DNA from: an uncultured Prevotella sp.
GTDB taxonomy: Bacteria; Bacteroidota; Bacteroidia; Bacteroidales; Bacteroidaceae
Direction: 5' to 3'
Length of the DNA stretch: 43,041 nt
Assembly (NCBI GenBank): GCA_947167845.1
Contig: CAMVJQ010000018.1
Coordinates: forward strand, 1-43,041
Each line of letters begins with the position of its first letter. Position 1 is the stretch's first letter. Below, piece by piece: positions 15,460 to 22,501 of the stretch. The translations under genes and the position numbers were made by a program. Under the pieces are notes generated by a model that saw only the letters and a program-made list of their open reading frames with translations, had not been told where the DNA came from and ran no database searches.

Positions 15460-17151
15460 ATGACAAACGAAGAGAAAGAATTCTTGGAGCCAGTAATCCG
15501 CAGCATGATGGAGAAAAGCAAGGACAATGTGACAGATGCAGAAGTGGCTAAGGCCATGGAGTTTCTGGGTACTCTGACTGACAATGCCGAGTCGATATAT
15601 CATTATGAGCATCCCGACTATGGGGCCATGGTGAAGGAAGTGCCCGAGGCACTACGCCAGTTGCTTGACAACAGCGCCGAGCATAGTGATTTGATATCGT
15701 TCGACGATATGATGGACGCGTGCTCGAAGATGGAGCGCGGCACACTTGTAGATGCTGTGGATAGCCTCATCTATTTCTGGCTCGACAAGTGGCACGGTGT
15801 CAATGACGAAGCGGACGAGGACGAGGGCGTATGGCTCCATCCGATGCATCTGGCCATCCTGATAGCCGAGCGTTTTGCACTCCGCGAGTGTCTCCCGGCA
15901 TTGTTGGAGATAGAGCGTCAGGACCGCGATTTTGCCGAGGCATTCTTCGATGAGTCTGATATGGTCGGCATGCCAGCCGCCTGTATCTATCAGATTGCTA
16001 CGGAAGACGACCTTCCATTGTTGACCGACTTCGTGTGCGAACGGGGTATCCATACATTCTCCAAAGCCGAGGTGATAGCCGCCGCTGCCACCCTGCCGCG
16101 CCGCCGTCCGGAGTTGCTGCAGCCTGTGCAGCAGTGGCTTTGCGAGATATTGGGCATCTTTGCCGACCGCATCGACCCCGAGGTGGGCGACGTGATGCTG
16201 CTCGAGGCCATCATCCACTGCTGCATCCACGCCCGTTGTGAGGCTGCCAAGCCGATGATCATCCGGATGTACAGCAAGTACAAGATGCCCAACATCCTGA
16301 TTCCCGGCGGAGTCAACGAGGTGCGCAAGTCCATCAAGCGTGCCGATATCGGGGTGCTGTCCGAAGACCGGGAGAGTGCAGAGACCATCTACATGAATGC
16401 CGACACCTCCTTCGACGACGATGAGGACTACGACGATGGTGAGGAATATGATGACGAGGACTACGACGACGATGAGGACTACGACGATGAGGACTATGAT
16501 TATGACGAAAGCGAACTGGCGCCGTGTCAGGAGTATTGTGGCTGGACCTATGGCGGAAGGGCCCGTTACCTGCCGGTAAAGACTCTGCAGAAATACACAT
16601 TGCGCGTAGAACTGCGAGAATCAGAGCCGCTGGTGTGGCGCGAACTCGAGGTGCCTTCCAGCATCAGCCTCTCCTCGCTGGCGCAGGCCATCCTGCTGGC
16701 CATGGGCTGGGATGAGGACCATCTGCATCAGTTTGTCGGCAAAGGAAAGAACTATTATGCCACCAGCATGAATCAGCCAGACGACATCTTCTCTCAGAGA
16801 AGCAAGGACGGTGACGACTATACCGTTAGCCGTCTTCTGAAAAAGCCGGGTGACACGACGCTCTTCGAATACGACTATGGCGACAGTTGGGAACATCAGG
16901 TGAAACTGACGGCAAAGTCCGACTATGCCGACGGTGAGAAACCAATCGTCCGCCTGACGGGTGGGGCCAACGCCTGTCCTCCTGATGACTGCGGCGGCAT
17001 CTGGCGATACAACCACTTGGTCAGGCTGATGCAGGAAAAGCCTGGCTCGCGGGAACTCCGTGAATTCTATGACTGGTTGGGCAGCAAGTGGGATTCAGGC
17101 TTCTTCCCCCTCAAGGAGGCTGCGGGGGCTGTCGATGAAATGAATGAGTGA
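15460..17151 (+). CDS. HEAT-like plus pRiA4b ORF-3-like fusion protein
   Basis: The product has 563 residues, with a good site AAGGAAG before the ATG. Residues about 60-310 are helical, HEAT/DUF1186-like (HLAILIAERFALRECLPALL, DDLPLLTDFVCERG). Residues about 320-351 are an extreme Asp/Glu/Tyr tract of near-repeats DEDYDD. Residues about 375-555 match plasmid pRiA4b ORF-3-like proteins: YTLRVELRESEPLVWRELEV, ILLAMGWDEDHLHQF and FEYDYGDSWEHQVKL. The pRiA4b fold has no established biochemical role but is common near mobile and defence genes. The SNF2 gene begins six bases downstream, so the two are one operon. It may act as a partner or regulator of the helicase; this is inference. Confidence 0.85.
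   Translation: MTNEEKEFLEPVIRSMMEKSKDNVTDAEVAKAMEFLGTLTDNAESIYHYEHPDYGAMVKEVPEALRQLLDNSAEHSDLISFDDMMDACSKMERGTLVDAVDSLIYFWLDKWHGVNDEADEDEGVWLHPMHLAILIAERFALRECLPALLEIERQDRDFAEAFFDESDMVGMPAACIYQIATEDDLPLLTDFVCERGIHTFSKAEVIAAAATLPRRRPELLQPVQQWLCEILGIFADRIDPEVGDVMLLEAIIHCCIHARCEAAKPMIIRMYSKYKMPNILIPGGVNEVRKSIKRADIGVLSEDRESAETIYMNADTSFDDDEDYDDGEEYDDEDYDDDEDYDDEDYDYDESELAPCQEYCGWTYGGRARYLPVKTLQKYTLRVELRESEPLVWRELEVPSSISLSSLAQAILLAMGWDEDHLHQFVGKGKNYYATSMNQPDDIFSQRSKDGDDYTVSRLLKKPGDTTLFEYDYGDSWEHQVKLTAKSDYADGEKPIVRLTGGANACPPDDCGGIWRYNHLVRLMQEKPGSRELREFYDWLGSKWDSGFFPLKEAAGAVDEMNE
16415..16512 (+). repeat. Short tandem repeats coding the acidic tract
   Basis: Variants of GAGGACTACGACGA are repeated in phase and give runs of Asp, Glu and Tyr in the preceding protein. 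Such tracts can change length by slippage. The stretch links the helical region to the pRiA4b-like domain. Confidence 0.7.
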
Positions 17152-17157
17152 GGTGAT

Positions 17158-20019
17158 ATGCCCTTCATCCTGATTGTACGCCCACTGGAATACTTTGCCA
17201 TCGTGGGGGCGGAATTGAAGCGCGTGATGTCGCTCGGCCAGTTTATGACGACGGAAGGAACCGTCAGGAGTGAACAGGTGGAGATGGGCCAGGCCGACCT
17301 GCGGCAACTGGCTGAGACCTGCGAGCAGTTGCGCCCTGGCAGCCTCTATGCCCGGTATGCCAACAAGAAGATGTTCCGGCACGAGGAGGACTTCTGGGCC
17401 ACAGAGGAGAAGACTGTCAGACAGTATGTGAAGCGGAAGGCGGACAAGCGACTGATCGAGGCCGTCCGTCTGGCAGCCAAACTCGACATCCCCATGCTCT
17501 ATGCCAAAGGCAAGAATACACCGCTGCACATCTCCGACCGGCTGAAACTGGAGGGTGGCTGTGAGGTGAGCCCTGTCATGTACTTTCACCGTCATGACGA
17601 AGGCATCACCTATCGGCTGCAACTCTGCATTGACGGGAAGTTAGCGGGCAGAGCATCCGGGCATCGTCTCATCGTGCTGACACACACGCCTGGCATGTTC
17701 ATTCTCAACAATAGCATCTACTTGCTGCGCGAGGGCTTCAGCGGACAGTTGCTCATACCCTTCGTCGCGAAGGAACAAGTGGAGATACCCCGAAGGATGG
17801 AGAACGACTACTTCCGCCGTTTCATTCTCAGGCATGTGGCCCATGCGGAAATCTATGCTGAGGGCTTCGAAATCACGGATGTCAGCCAGCAGCCCCAACC
17901 CCGCCTGACGGTGGGCACGGCCGTCAATGGCGACCACCTGCTGACATTGCGTTTCCAGTATGGCAGTCTGGAATATACGGCTGACAACCAGTCGAACGGA
18001 AGGGTTACACTGACGGAGACTGACAGCAGTTTCCGTTTTGTCCGACAACTGCGCAACAGGCCTGTTGAGCAGCAAATAACCGAGAAGTTGAAAGCGCTGA
18101 CAGGAGCCGGCCCTGTCGTCCGTTTTCCATTATTGCAGCCACTGATTGACTGGCTGCGCCAGTATGCCCCCAGGTTGAGGGCCGCTGGATTCGAGGTGGT
18201 TCAGCCTGCAGACCACGTCTATTACATAGGACCACTGAGCGTGGAGCGGAGCGACATCTGGCAGGGCGACTGGCTACAGACTGACGTGACGGTAGTGGTT
18301 GAAGGTGATGACGGGCAGATACGCATCCCGTTCCTCGACCTTCGCGACACCATCCTCAAGGGCGAAAAGGAGTACATGCTGTCTACGGGCGAGATACTGC
18401 TGATACCCGATGAATGGCTGATGCGCTATGCCGACCTGATGCTGACAGGCATGCGCAGAGGTCAGGGATTCCGGCGGCACAGGAGCCAGATCGACTGGGC
18501 TTCAGGTCAAGAGGTGATATCGCCTCAGCCATCAAATCTCAACCCTCAGCCCTCAAATCCCAAATCTCAACCCTCAACTCTCAACGCCACGCTCCGCCCT
18601 TATCAGCAGGCGGGCTTTGAGTGGCTGTGGCAGAACTTCACGGCACAGACAGGCTGCTGCCTTTCCGACGAGATGGGACTTGGCAAGACTCTCCAGACCA
18701 TCGCCCTGCTGCTGCAGTACAAAGAGGCGGCAAAGGCTTCGAAGCCCGTCAGTAAACCACTGTCGGGGATGCTGTTCTCTGAAGAGGAAATGCAAGGCAC
18801 GGCTACTCCGCACCCCGCACCCCCGCTCCTCCGCGCCCCCGCGCCCCCGCTTCCATACCGCACCTCGCTTGTCGTAGCCCCCGCCTCCGTCGTCCACAAC
18901 TGGCGCAACGAGTTGAGCCGCTTTGCGCCGTCGCTCTCGGTGATGACCTATACGGGCGACATAGTCAAGCGCAGGGACAAGCGGATAGCCCTGATGCGGT
19001 GGGACGTGGTGCTGACCACCTACCGCACCCTGCTCAACGACATCGGCCTGCTCTCGCAGAATGAGTTCGGCATCGTGGTGTTCGACGAGAGCCAGGCGTT
19101 CAAGACCGCCTCGTCGCAGATCCACCATGCCGTCACCCAGTTGCAGGCCCTGCATCGGATGGCACTCAGCGGCACACCTGTGGAGAACAATCTGCAAGAA
19201 CTATGGAGCCTGATGAACGTGCTGAATCCTTATTTGCTTGGCGATGCCCAGTCGTTTCAGAAGTCCTTTGCCGGCCCCATCGCCCAGCAGATGGAAGAGA
19301 GCCGCAGGGAACTGTTGCGCCGTCTGATTGCCCCATACTTTCTGAAGCGCACCAAGGAAGAGGTGCTCAGTGACCTGCCAGAACGTCAGGACGAGGTGGT
19401 GGTATGCCCGATGACAGCCGAGCAGACCAGCCGCTATGCCGAAGAACTGTCGAAGGCCCGCAACGAGTGGCTCGACCCTGACGCCGAAGCAAGCGGGCGA
19501 CAGATGCACATGCTCGCGGCTCTGCAAAGGTTGCGCCAAATAGCCAATGGCGAGGGGAAACTGCGCGTGGTTTTCGACCATCTGGAGAGTCTGCGCTCGT
19601 CGCAGCACAAGGTGCTTATCTTCAGCGAGTACGTCAGCCTGCTGGAGCGTGTGGGCGCCGAGATGCAGGAGCGGGAGTGGAAGTATGCCCTGCTGACGGG
19701 ACAGACGCAGAACCGCGAGCAGGTGATAGACAGATTTCAGCAGGCGGACGACTGCCAGTTCTTCCTCATCTCGCTGAAGGCCGGCGGCGTGGGGCTCAAC
19801 CTGACAGCCGCCGACTACGTGTTCCTGCTCGACCCGTGGTGGAACCGCTCCGCCGAGGAGCAGGCCATCGCGCGGGCCCACCGCATCGGACAGCAGCGCG
19901 CAGTGTTCGTCTACCATTTTGTATCGGCAGGCACCCTCGAGGAGCAGATCCTCTCCCTGCAGGACCGCAAGCAGTCGCTGATAGACAGCGTCATGCCGTT
20001 TATCCTGCAGGCAACCTGA
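17158..20019 (+). CDS. SNF2-family DNA translocase/helicase
   Basis: The product has 953 residues. The N-terminal about 440 residues have no domain I recognise. The SNF2 core follows: motif I SDEMGLGKTLQT (about 503-514), Ia-region LVVAPASVVHNW, motif II VVFDESQAFK (about 640-650, DESQ rather than DEAH or DEAQ), and motif III LSGTPVENNLQELW. The C-terminal lobe has ISLKAGGVGLNLTAADYVF and QAIARAHRIGQ (motifs V and VI). These enzymes move on double-stranded DNA using ATP. Two odd low-complexity segments interrupt it: about 455-478 (Ser/Gln/Pro/Asn rich, just before the core) and about 552-570 (Pro/Ala rich, between motifs I and Ia). Both look like intergenic repeat DNA read through in frame. 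Confidence 0.92.
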   Translation: MPFILIVRPLEYFAIVGAELKRVMSLGQFMTTEGTVRSEQVEMGQADLRQLAETCEQLRPGSLYARYANKKMFRHEEDFWATEEKTVRQYVKRKADKRLIEAVRLAAKLDIPMLYAKGKNTPLHISDRLKLEGGCEVSPVMYFHRHDEGITYRLQLCIDGKLAGRASGHRLIVLTHTPGMFILNNSIYLLREGFSGQLLIPFVAKEQVEIPRRMENDYFRRFILRHVAHAEIYAEGFEITDVSQQPQPRLTVGTAVNGDHLLTLRFQYGSLEYTADNQSNGRVTLTETDSSFRFVRQLRNRPVEQQITEKLKALTGAGPVVRFPLLQPLIDWLRQYAPRLRAAGFEVVQPADHVYYIGPLSVERSDIWQGDWLQTDVTVVVEGDDGQIRIPFLDLRDTILKGEKEYMLSTGEILLIPDEWLMRYADLMLTGMRRGQGFRRHRSQIDWASGQEVISPQPSNLNPQPSNPKSQPSTLNATLRPYQQAGFEWLWQNFTAQTGCCLSDEMGLGKTLQTIALLLQYKEAAKASKPVSKPLSGMLFSEEEMQGTATPHPAPPLLRAPAPPLPYRTSLVVAPASVVHNWRNELSRFAPSLSVMTYTGDIVKRRDKRIALMRWDVVLTTYRTLLNDIGLLSQNEFGIVVFDESQAFKTASSQIHHAVTQLQALHRMALSGTPVENNLQELWSLMNVLNPYLLGDAQSFQKSFAGPIAQQMEESRRELLRRLIAPYFLKRTKEEVLSDLPERQDEVVVCPMTAEQTSRYAEELSKARNEWLDPDAEASGRQMHMLAALQRLRQIANGEGKLRVVFDHLESLRSSQHKVLIFSEYVSLLERVGAEMQEREWKYALLTGQTQNREQVIDRFQQADDCQFFLISLKAGGVGLNLTAADYVFLLDPWWNRSAEEQAIARAHRIGQQRAVFVYHFVSAGTLEEQILSLQDRKQSLIDSVMPFILQAT
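18520..18592 (+). repeat. In-frame CTCAA-type repeat inside the SNF2 gene
   Basis: The DNA is built of imperfect copies of words like CAAATCTCAACCCTCAAC. It resembles the gattgagaattgag-type repeats seen between genes here (36421-36440, opposite polarity). It inserts about 24 residues of low complexity before the helicase core without breaking the frame. Confidence 0.6.
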
Positions 20020-20088
20020 CGCGATGGTTGGACTACAGAAGTGAGTGACGGGGCTTCGCGCGTGTGTAGTAGGCTATTTCTAAAACAT

Positions 20089-20147
20089 CTTACACTTCTT
20101 ACACTTCTTACACCTAAGGCAGGTGTGGGAAGTGTAAGAAGTGTAAG
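20089..20147. terminator. Very strong hairpin after the SNF2 gene
   Basis: CTTACACTTCTTACACTTC (20089-20107) pairs perfectly with its complement at 20129-20147. After a two-base internal mismatch, ACACCT (20110-20115) pairs with AGGTGT (20121-20126) around AAGGC. That makes about 25 base pairs. The stem is itself a repeat of CTTACACTT. It may terminate the SNF2 operon, or be a dispersed palindromic repeat. Confidence 0.7.
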
Positions 20148-20247
20148 GTAAAAAGTGCATAAGGCAACTATATTAGAAAATAGGATGGGACATTTTTTGA
20201 TTCACCCCACCCCTGACCCCTCCCCTAAAGGGGCGGGGAGTTATAGG

Positions 20248-20371
20248 GAGCCTATCTTCGGGAAATAAGAGCCTGTCTTCGGGAAATAAGAGCCTGTCTT
20301 CGGGAAATAAGAGCCTGTCTTCTGGAAATAAGAGCCTGTCTTCTGGAAATAAGAGGCTGTCTTCGGGACGG
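20248..20371. repeat. 21-base tandem repeat, about six copies
   Basis: The unit GAGCCTGTCTTCGGGAAATAA begins at 20248, 20269, 20290, 20311, 20332 and 20353, the last copy partial. Copies differ at one or two bases (G/A and G/T positions). There are no spacers between units, so it is a minisatellite, not a CRISPR. Confidence 0.9.
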
Positions 20372-20658
20372 AGCAGGCCCGTCCGCTGATAGACAAGATC
20401 ATGGCCCGCCTCGGCGACGGCAGGGAAAAGTCGGTCTATGAGGCCTGGCGGGCCGTGGCCGAATATCATCTGGCCCGTAGAATATAACGAGGCTCTGGAG
20501 GCCACACAGCAGATGGGGCGCCAATTGACGAACGTCCACAATTCCGGTCTGTGGCGCGACGCACTGCCGAACTGCTGGACGGCACGCTCACACTCGACGG
20601 TTCATACACCACGGGTGCCCGTTTCGTGCTGACGCTGCCGACGGGAACTGAGATCTAG
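20372..20658 (+). pseudogene. Decayed sensor-kinase-like gene fragment
   Basis: The frame ending in TAG at 20656-20658 reads RRTAELLDGTLTLDGS and then GARFVLTLP, which looks like the last strands of a histidine-kinase ATPase domain. Upstream, other frames give plausible protein pieces (KIMARLGDGREKSVYEAW ending at a TAA near 20487, then EALEATQQMGRQLTN). They are separated by stops and frame changes. I read it as a remnant of a plus-strand gene whose 5' part was lost, perhaps when the tandem repeat region formed. It overlaps the stop of the hydrolase gene. Confidence 0.45.
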
Positions 20659-21587
20659 GGCATGACGAATGCCCTGATGCGACGGATGTACTCTTCGCGA
20701 TGGTCATAATAGGAATGGGCATGAGGCGTACCTTTCGTAATCCAGAGCGACTTGTGCGACGGCTTGGCATCGTAGAGGCGACAGGCCATCTCCGTCGGTA
20801 CGAACTTATCGCTGTCGCCGTGGATGAACAGCATCGGATAAGGTGAACTGGCTACCTCGCCTATAGCGGAAGCCTCGCCGAAACTCCATCCGTAGCGCCA
20901 ACGGCAGAGCAGGCTGCTGGAGTACATCAGCGGAAACGCAGGCAGCCCGAACTGCTCCCGCAGTTCCTTGGCAAACTGGTCCCACACGCTGGTGTAGCCG
21001 CAGTCGTCGACGAAGCGGATGTCGCGCACGCCCTCCGGCATCTTCTCTGCTGACGTCATCATCGTGGTGGCACCGCCCATGGATACGCCGTGGACTACCA
21101 TCGTGTCAGTCTGGAAGATGCGGAGCCACTGCATCACGTCCTTGCGGTCGAGCCAGCCCATAGAGATGGCGTCGCCCTCGCTCAGTCCATGGGCATGGAG
21201 GTCGGGCATGACCACATTGTAGCCCAGTTCGCGCTCATAGAGGCGGGCCAGATAGAAAAACTCGACGGCATTGTCGCGCCAGCCGTGGATGACGATGGCT
21301 GTGCGACGACTGCCGCGACTGACGTAGTAGGCATGCTGGCGCTCATGGCGCCCGTCTGTCGTGATGAAGGTGTCGCGCAAGGCCCCGATGCGCCTGAGAC
21401 TGTCGACCCAGGGGCGCGTCTCTGGATACTCTTCAAACTGCTGTCTGAAGTAGGCGGATGTATCGGTGCGGTAAGGAGCGGGGGAAAGAGCGTAGTCGAG
21501 CATGTAGAAACTGCCGCCAACGGTGGCTGTTATGAAGACGACCAGCAGAACGGCAGTAAGCCAGAGAATGGGCTTCTTATAATTCAT
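20655..21587 (-). CDS. Membrane-anchored alpha/beta hydrolase
   Basis: The product has 310 residues. An N-terminal hydrophobic helix (about 7-27) anchors or exports it. The hydrolase fold shows VIHGWRDN (oxyanion region, about 99-106), nucleophile elbow HGVSMGGA (Ser169), acid in FIHGDSDKFVP (Asp260) and a terminal His in TPHAHSYY (about 289-291). It resembles the extracytoplasmic esterase/peptidase-like hydrolases common in Bacteroidales; the substrate is unknown. It lies 18 bases downstream of the AraC gene and is probably the last gene of the kinase operon. Confidence 0.88.
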   Translation of the reverse strand: MNYKKPILWLTAVLLVVFITATVGGSFYMLDYALSPAPYRTDTSAYFRQQFEEYPETRPWVDSLRRIGALRDTFITTDGRHERQHAYYVSRGSRRTAIVIHGWRDNAVEFFYLARLYERELGYNVVMPDLHAHGLSEGDAISMGWLDRKDVMQWLRIFQTDTMVVHGVSMGGATTMMTSAEKMPEGVRDIRFVDDCGYTSVWDQFAKELREQFGLPAFPLMYSSSLLCRWRYGWSFGEASAIGEVASSPYPMLFIHGDSDKFVPTEMACRLYDAKPSHKSLWITKGTPHAHSYYDHREEYIRRIRAFVMP

Positions 21588-21605
21588 AATGAATAATGCA
21601 TAATT

Positions 21606-22478
21606 TCATTCTTTCATTTTTATGTCGCTGGGCTTGCATCCCATTTTTGCCTTAAACTTGGCTGAGAAATAGTCGGGCGACTCGAAGTTGAGGCGATAGG
21701 CAATCTCCTTGACGGTCAGTTCGGTGGTTGACAGCAGTTCCTTGGCACGCTGCAGGCGGAGTTCCTGCTGATAGGTGGCGGGCGAGAGGCCTGTGAACTC
21801 CTTGAAGAGTTTGCGGAAGTTGCTGTAACTGGCCCCCATCTCCTCGGCCACCTGCTGGATGGTCAGGTCGCTCTCCAGCGACTGGCGTATGCGAAGCCGG
21901 GCGCGGTTGATCATGTCCACCTGCTGCTGGTTCTTGCTGAGCAGGATGTTGCGCTCCAGCGAGTACATCATGCCAATCAGGTGGTTCACCAGTCCTGCCA
22001 TCACTTGCTGCGAATAGGCGGCCTCTTCCAGAGCCTGCTTGTAGGCGGAGCGGTAGAGTTCCTCGATGACTGACGAATAGCCGACGTGGTAGATGGGCTT
22101 CTCCGGGGAGAGGAATCCGTGCTTGACGCGGTCGTCCATGTTCTTGCCTTTGAAGCCGATCCAATAACTCTTCCATCCGACGGCGGACAGGGGGTGATAG
22201 GTGTGCCATTCGCCAGGGAAGAGCAGGAACATGTCGCCTGCCTTCAGCCGCGTCTCCGGACAGTGGGCGCTGCGGAAGAGCCCTTCACCCTCAGGGTTGT
22301 AGAGCAGTTGATACTCATTGAGCGTGCGTCCCTTCTCGACGTTGAAGTAGTAGCCGTCGGCATGCCCCTTGGTGGGGTAGGGGTCGCCGGGGCCGATCTC
22401 CTCATAGCCGATGGTGCTGACGGTCAGTCCCCATAGTGCGTCGCGCTCGCCAGCGAGCAGGTATTTGCTTGTCTGCAT
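21606..22478 (-). CDS. AraC-family transcription regulator
   Basis: The product has 290 residues. The N-terminal cupin-like region (about 20-110) shows NPEGEGLFRSAHCPE and GDMFLLFPGEWHTYHP, the usual AraC sensor pattern. The C-terminal double HTH (about 190-290) shows LTIQQVAEEMGASYSNFRK, then ELTVKEIAYRLNFESPDYFS. It probably binds a small molecule and controls nearby or carbohydrate genes. It is 23 bases downstream of the last kinase, so it may be cotranscribed with the kinases, although it lacks a phospho-receiver domain. Confidence 0.93.
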   Translation of the reverse strand: MQTSKYLLAGERDALWGLTVSTIGYEEIGPGDPYPTKGHADGYYFNVEKGRTLNEYQLLYNPEGEGLFRSAHCPETRLKAGDMFLLFPGEWHTYHPLSAVGWKSYWIGFKGKNMDDRVKHGFLSPEKPIYHVGYSSVIEELYRSAYKQALEEAAYSQQVMAGLVNHLIGMMYSLERNILLSKNQQQVDMINRARLRIRQSLESDLTIQQVAEEMGASYSNFRKLFKEFTGLSPATYQQELRLQRAKELLSTTELTVKEIAYRLNFESPDYFSAKFKAKMGCKPSDIKMKE

Positions 22479-22501
22479 AGTGTATTTACTTTTTTACCTT
22501 T

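Larger units (their letters stand above)
20020..20654. other. Gene-poor stretch with hairpin, tandem repeats and a decayed gene
   Basis: There is no intact gene. It holds a 59-base near-perfect hairpin (20089-20147), a C/G-rich word pair (CCCCTCCCC near 20219 and GGGGCGGGGAG near 20230), a 21-base tandem repeat (20248-20371), and remnants of a kinase-like gene (to 20658). The minus-strand frame 20173-20541 is a by-product of a repeat unit divisible by three. Confidence 0.7.

Noticed and set aside
20248..20371. Possible CRISPR array
   Set aside because: The units are 21 bases head-to-tail with no unique spacers, and no cas gene is near.
20173..20541. Minus-strand 122-residue frame with repeated LLFPEDR
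   Set aside because: The frame stays open only because the repeat unit is 21 bases; there is no start signal or family resemblance.
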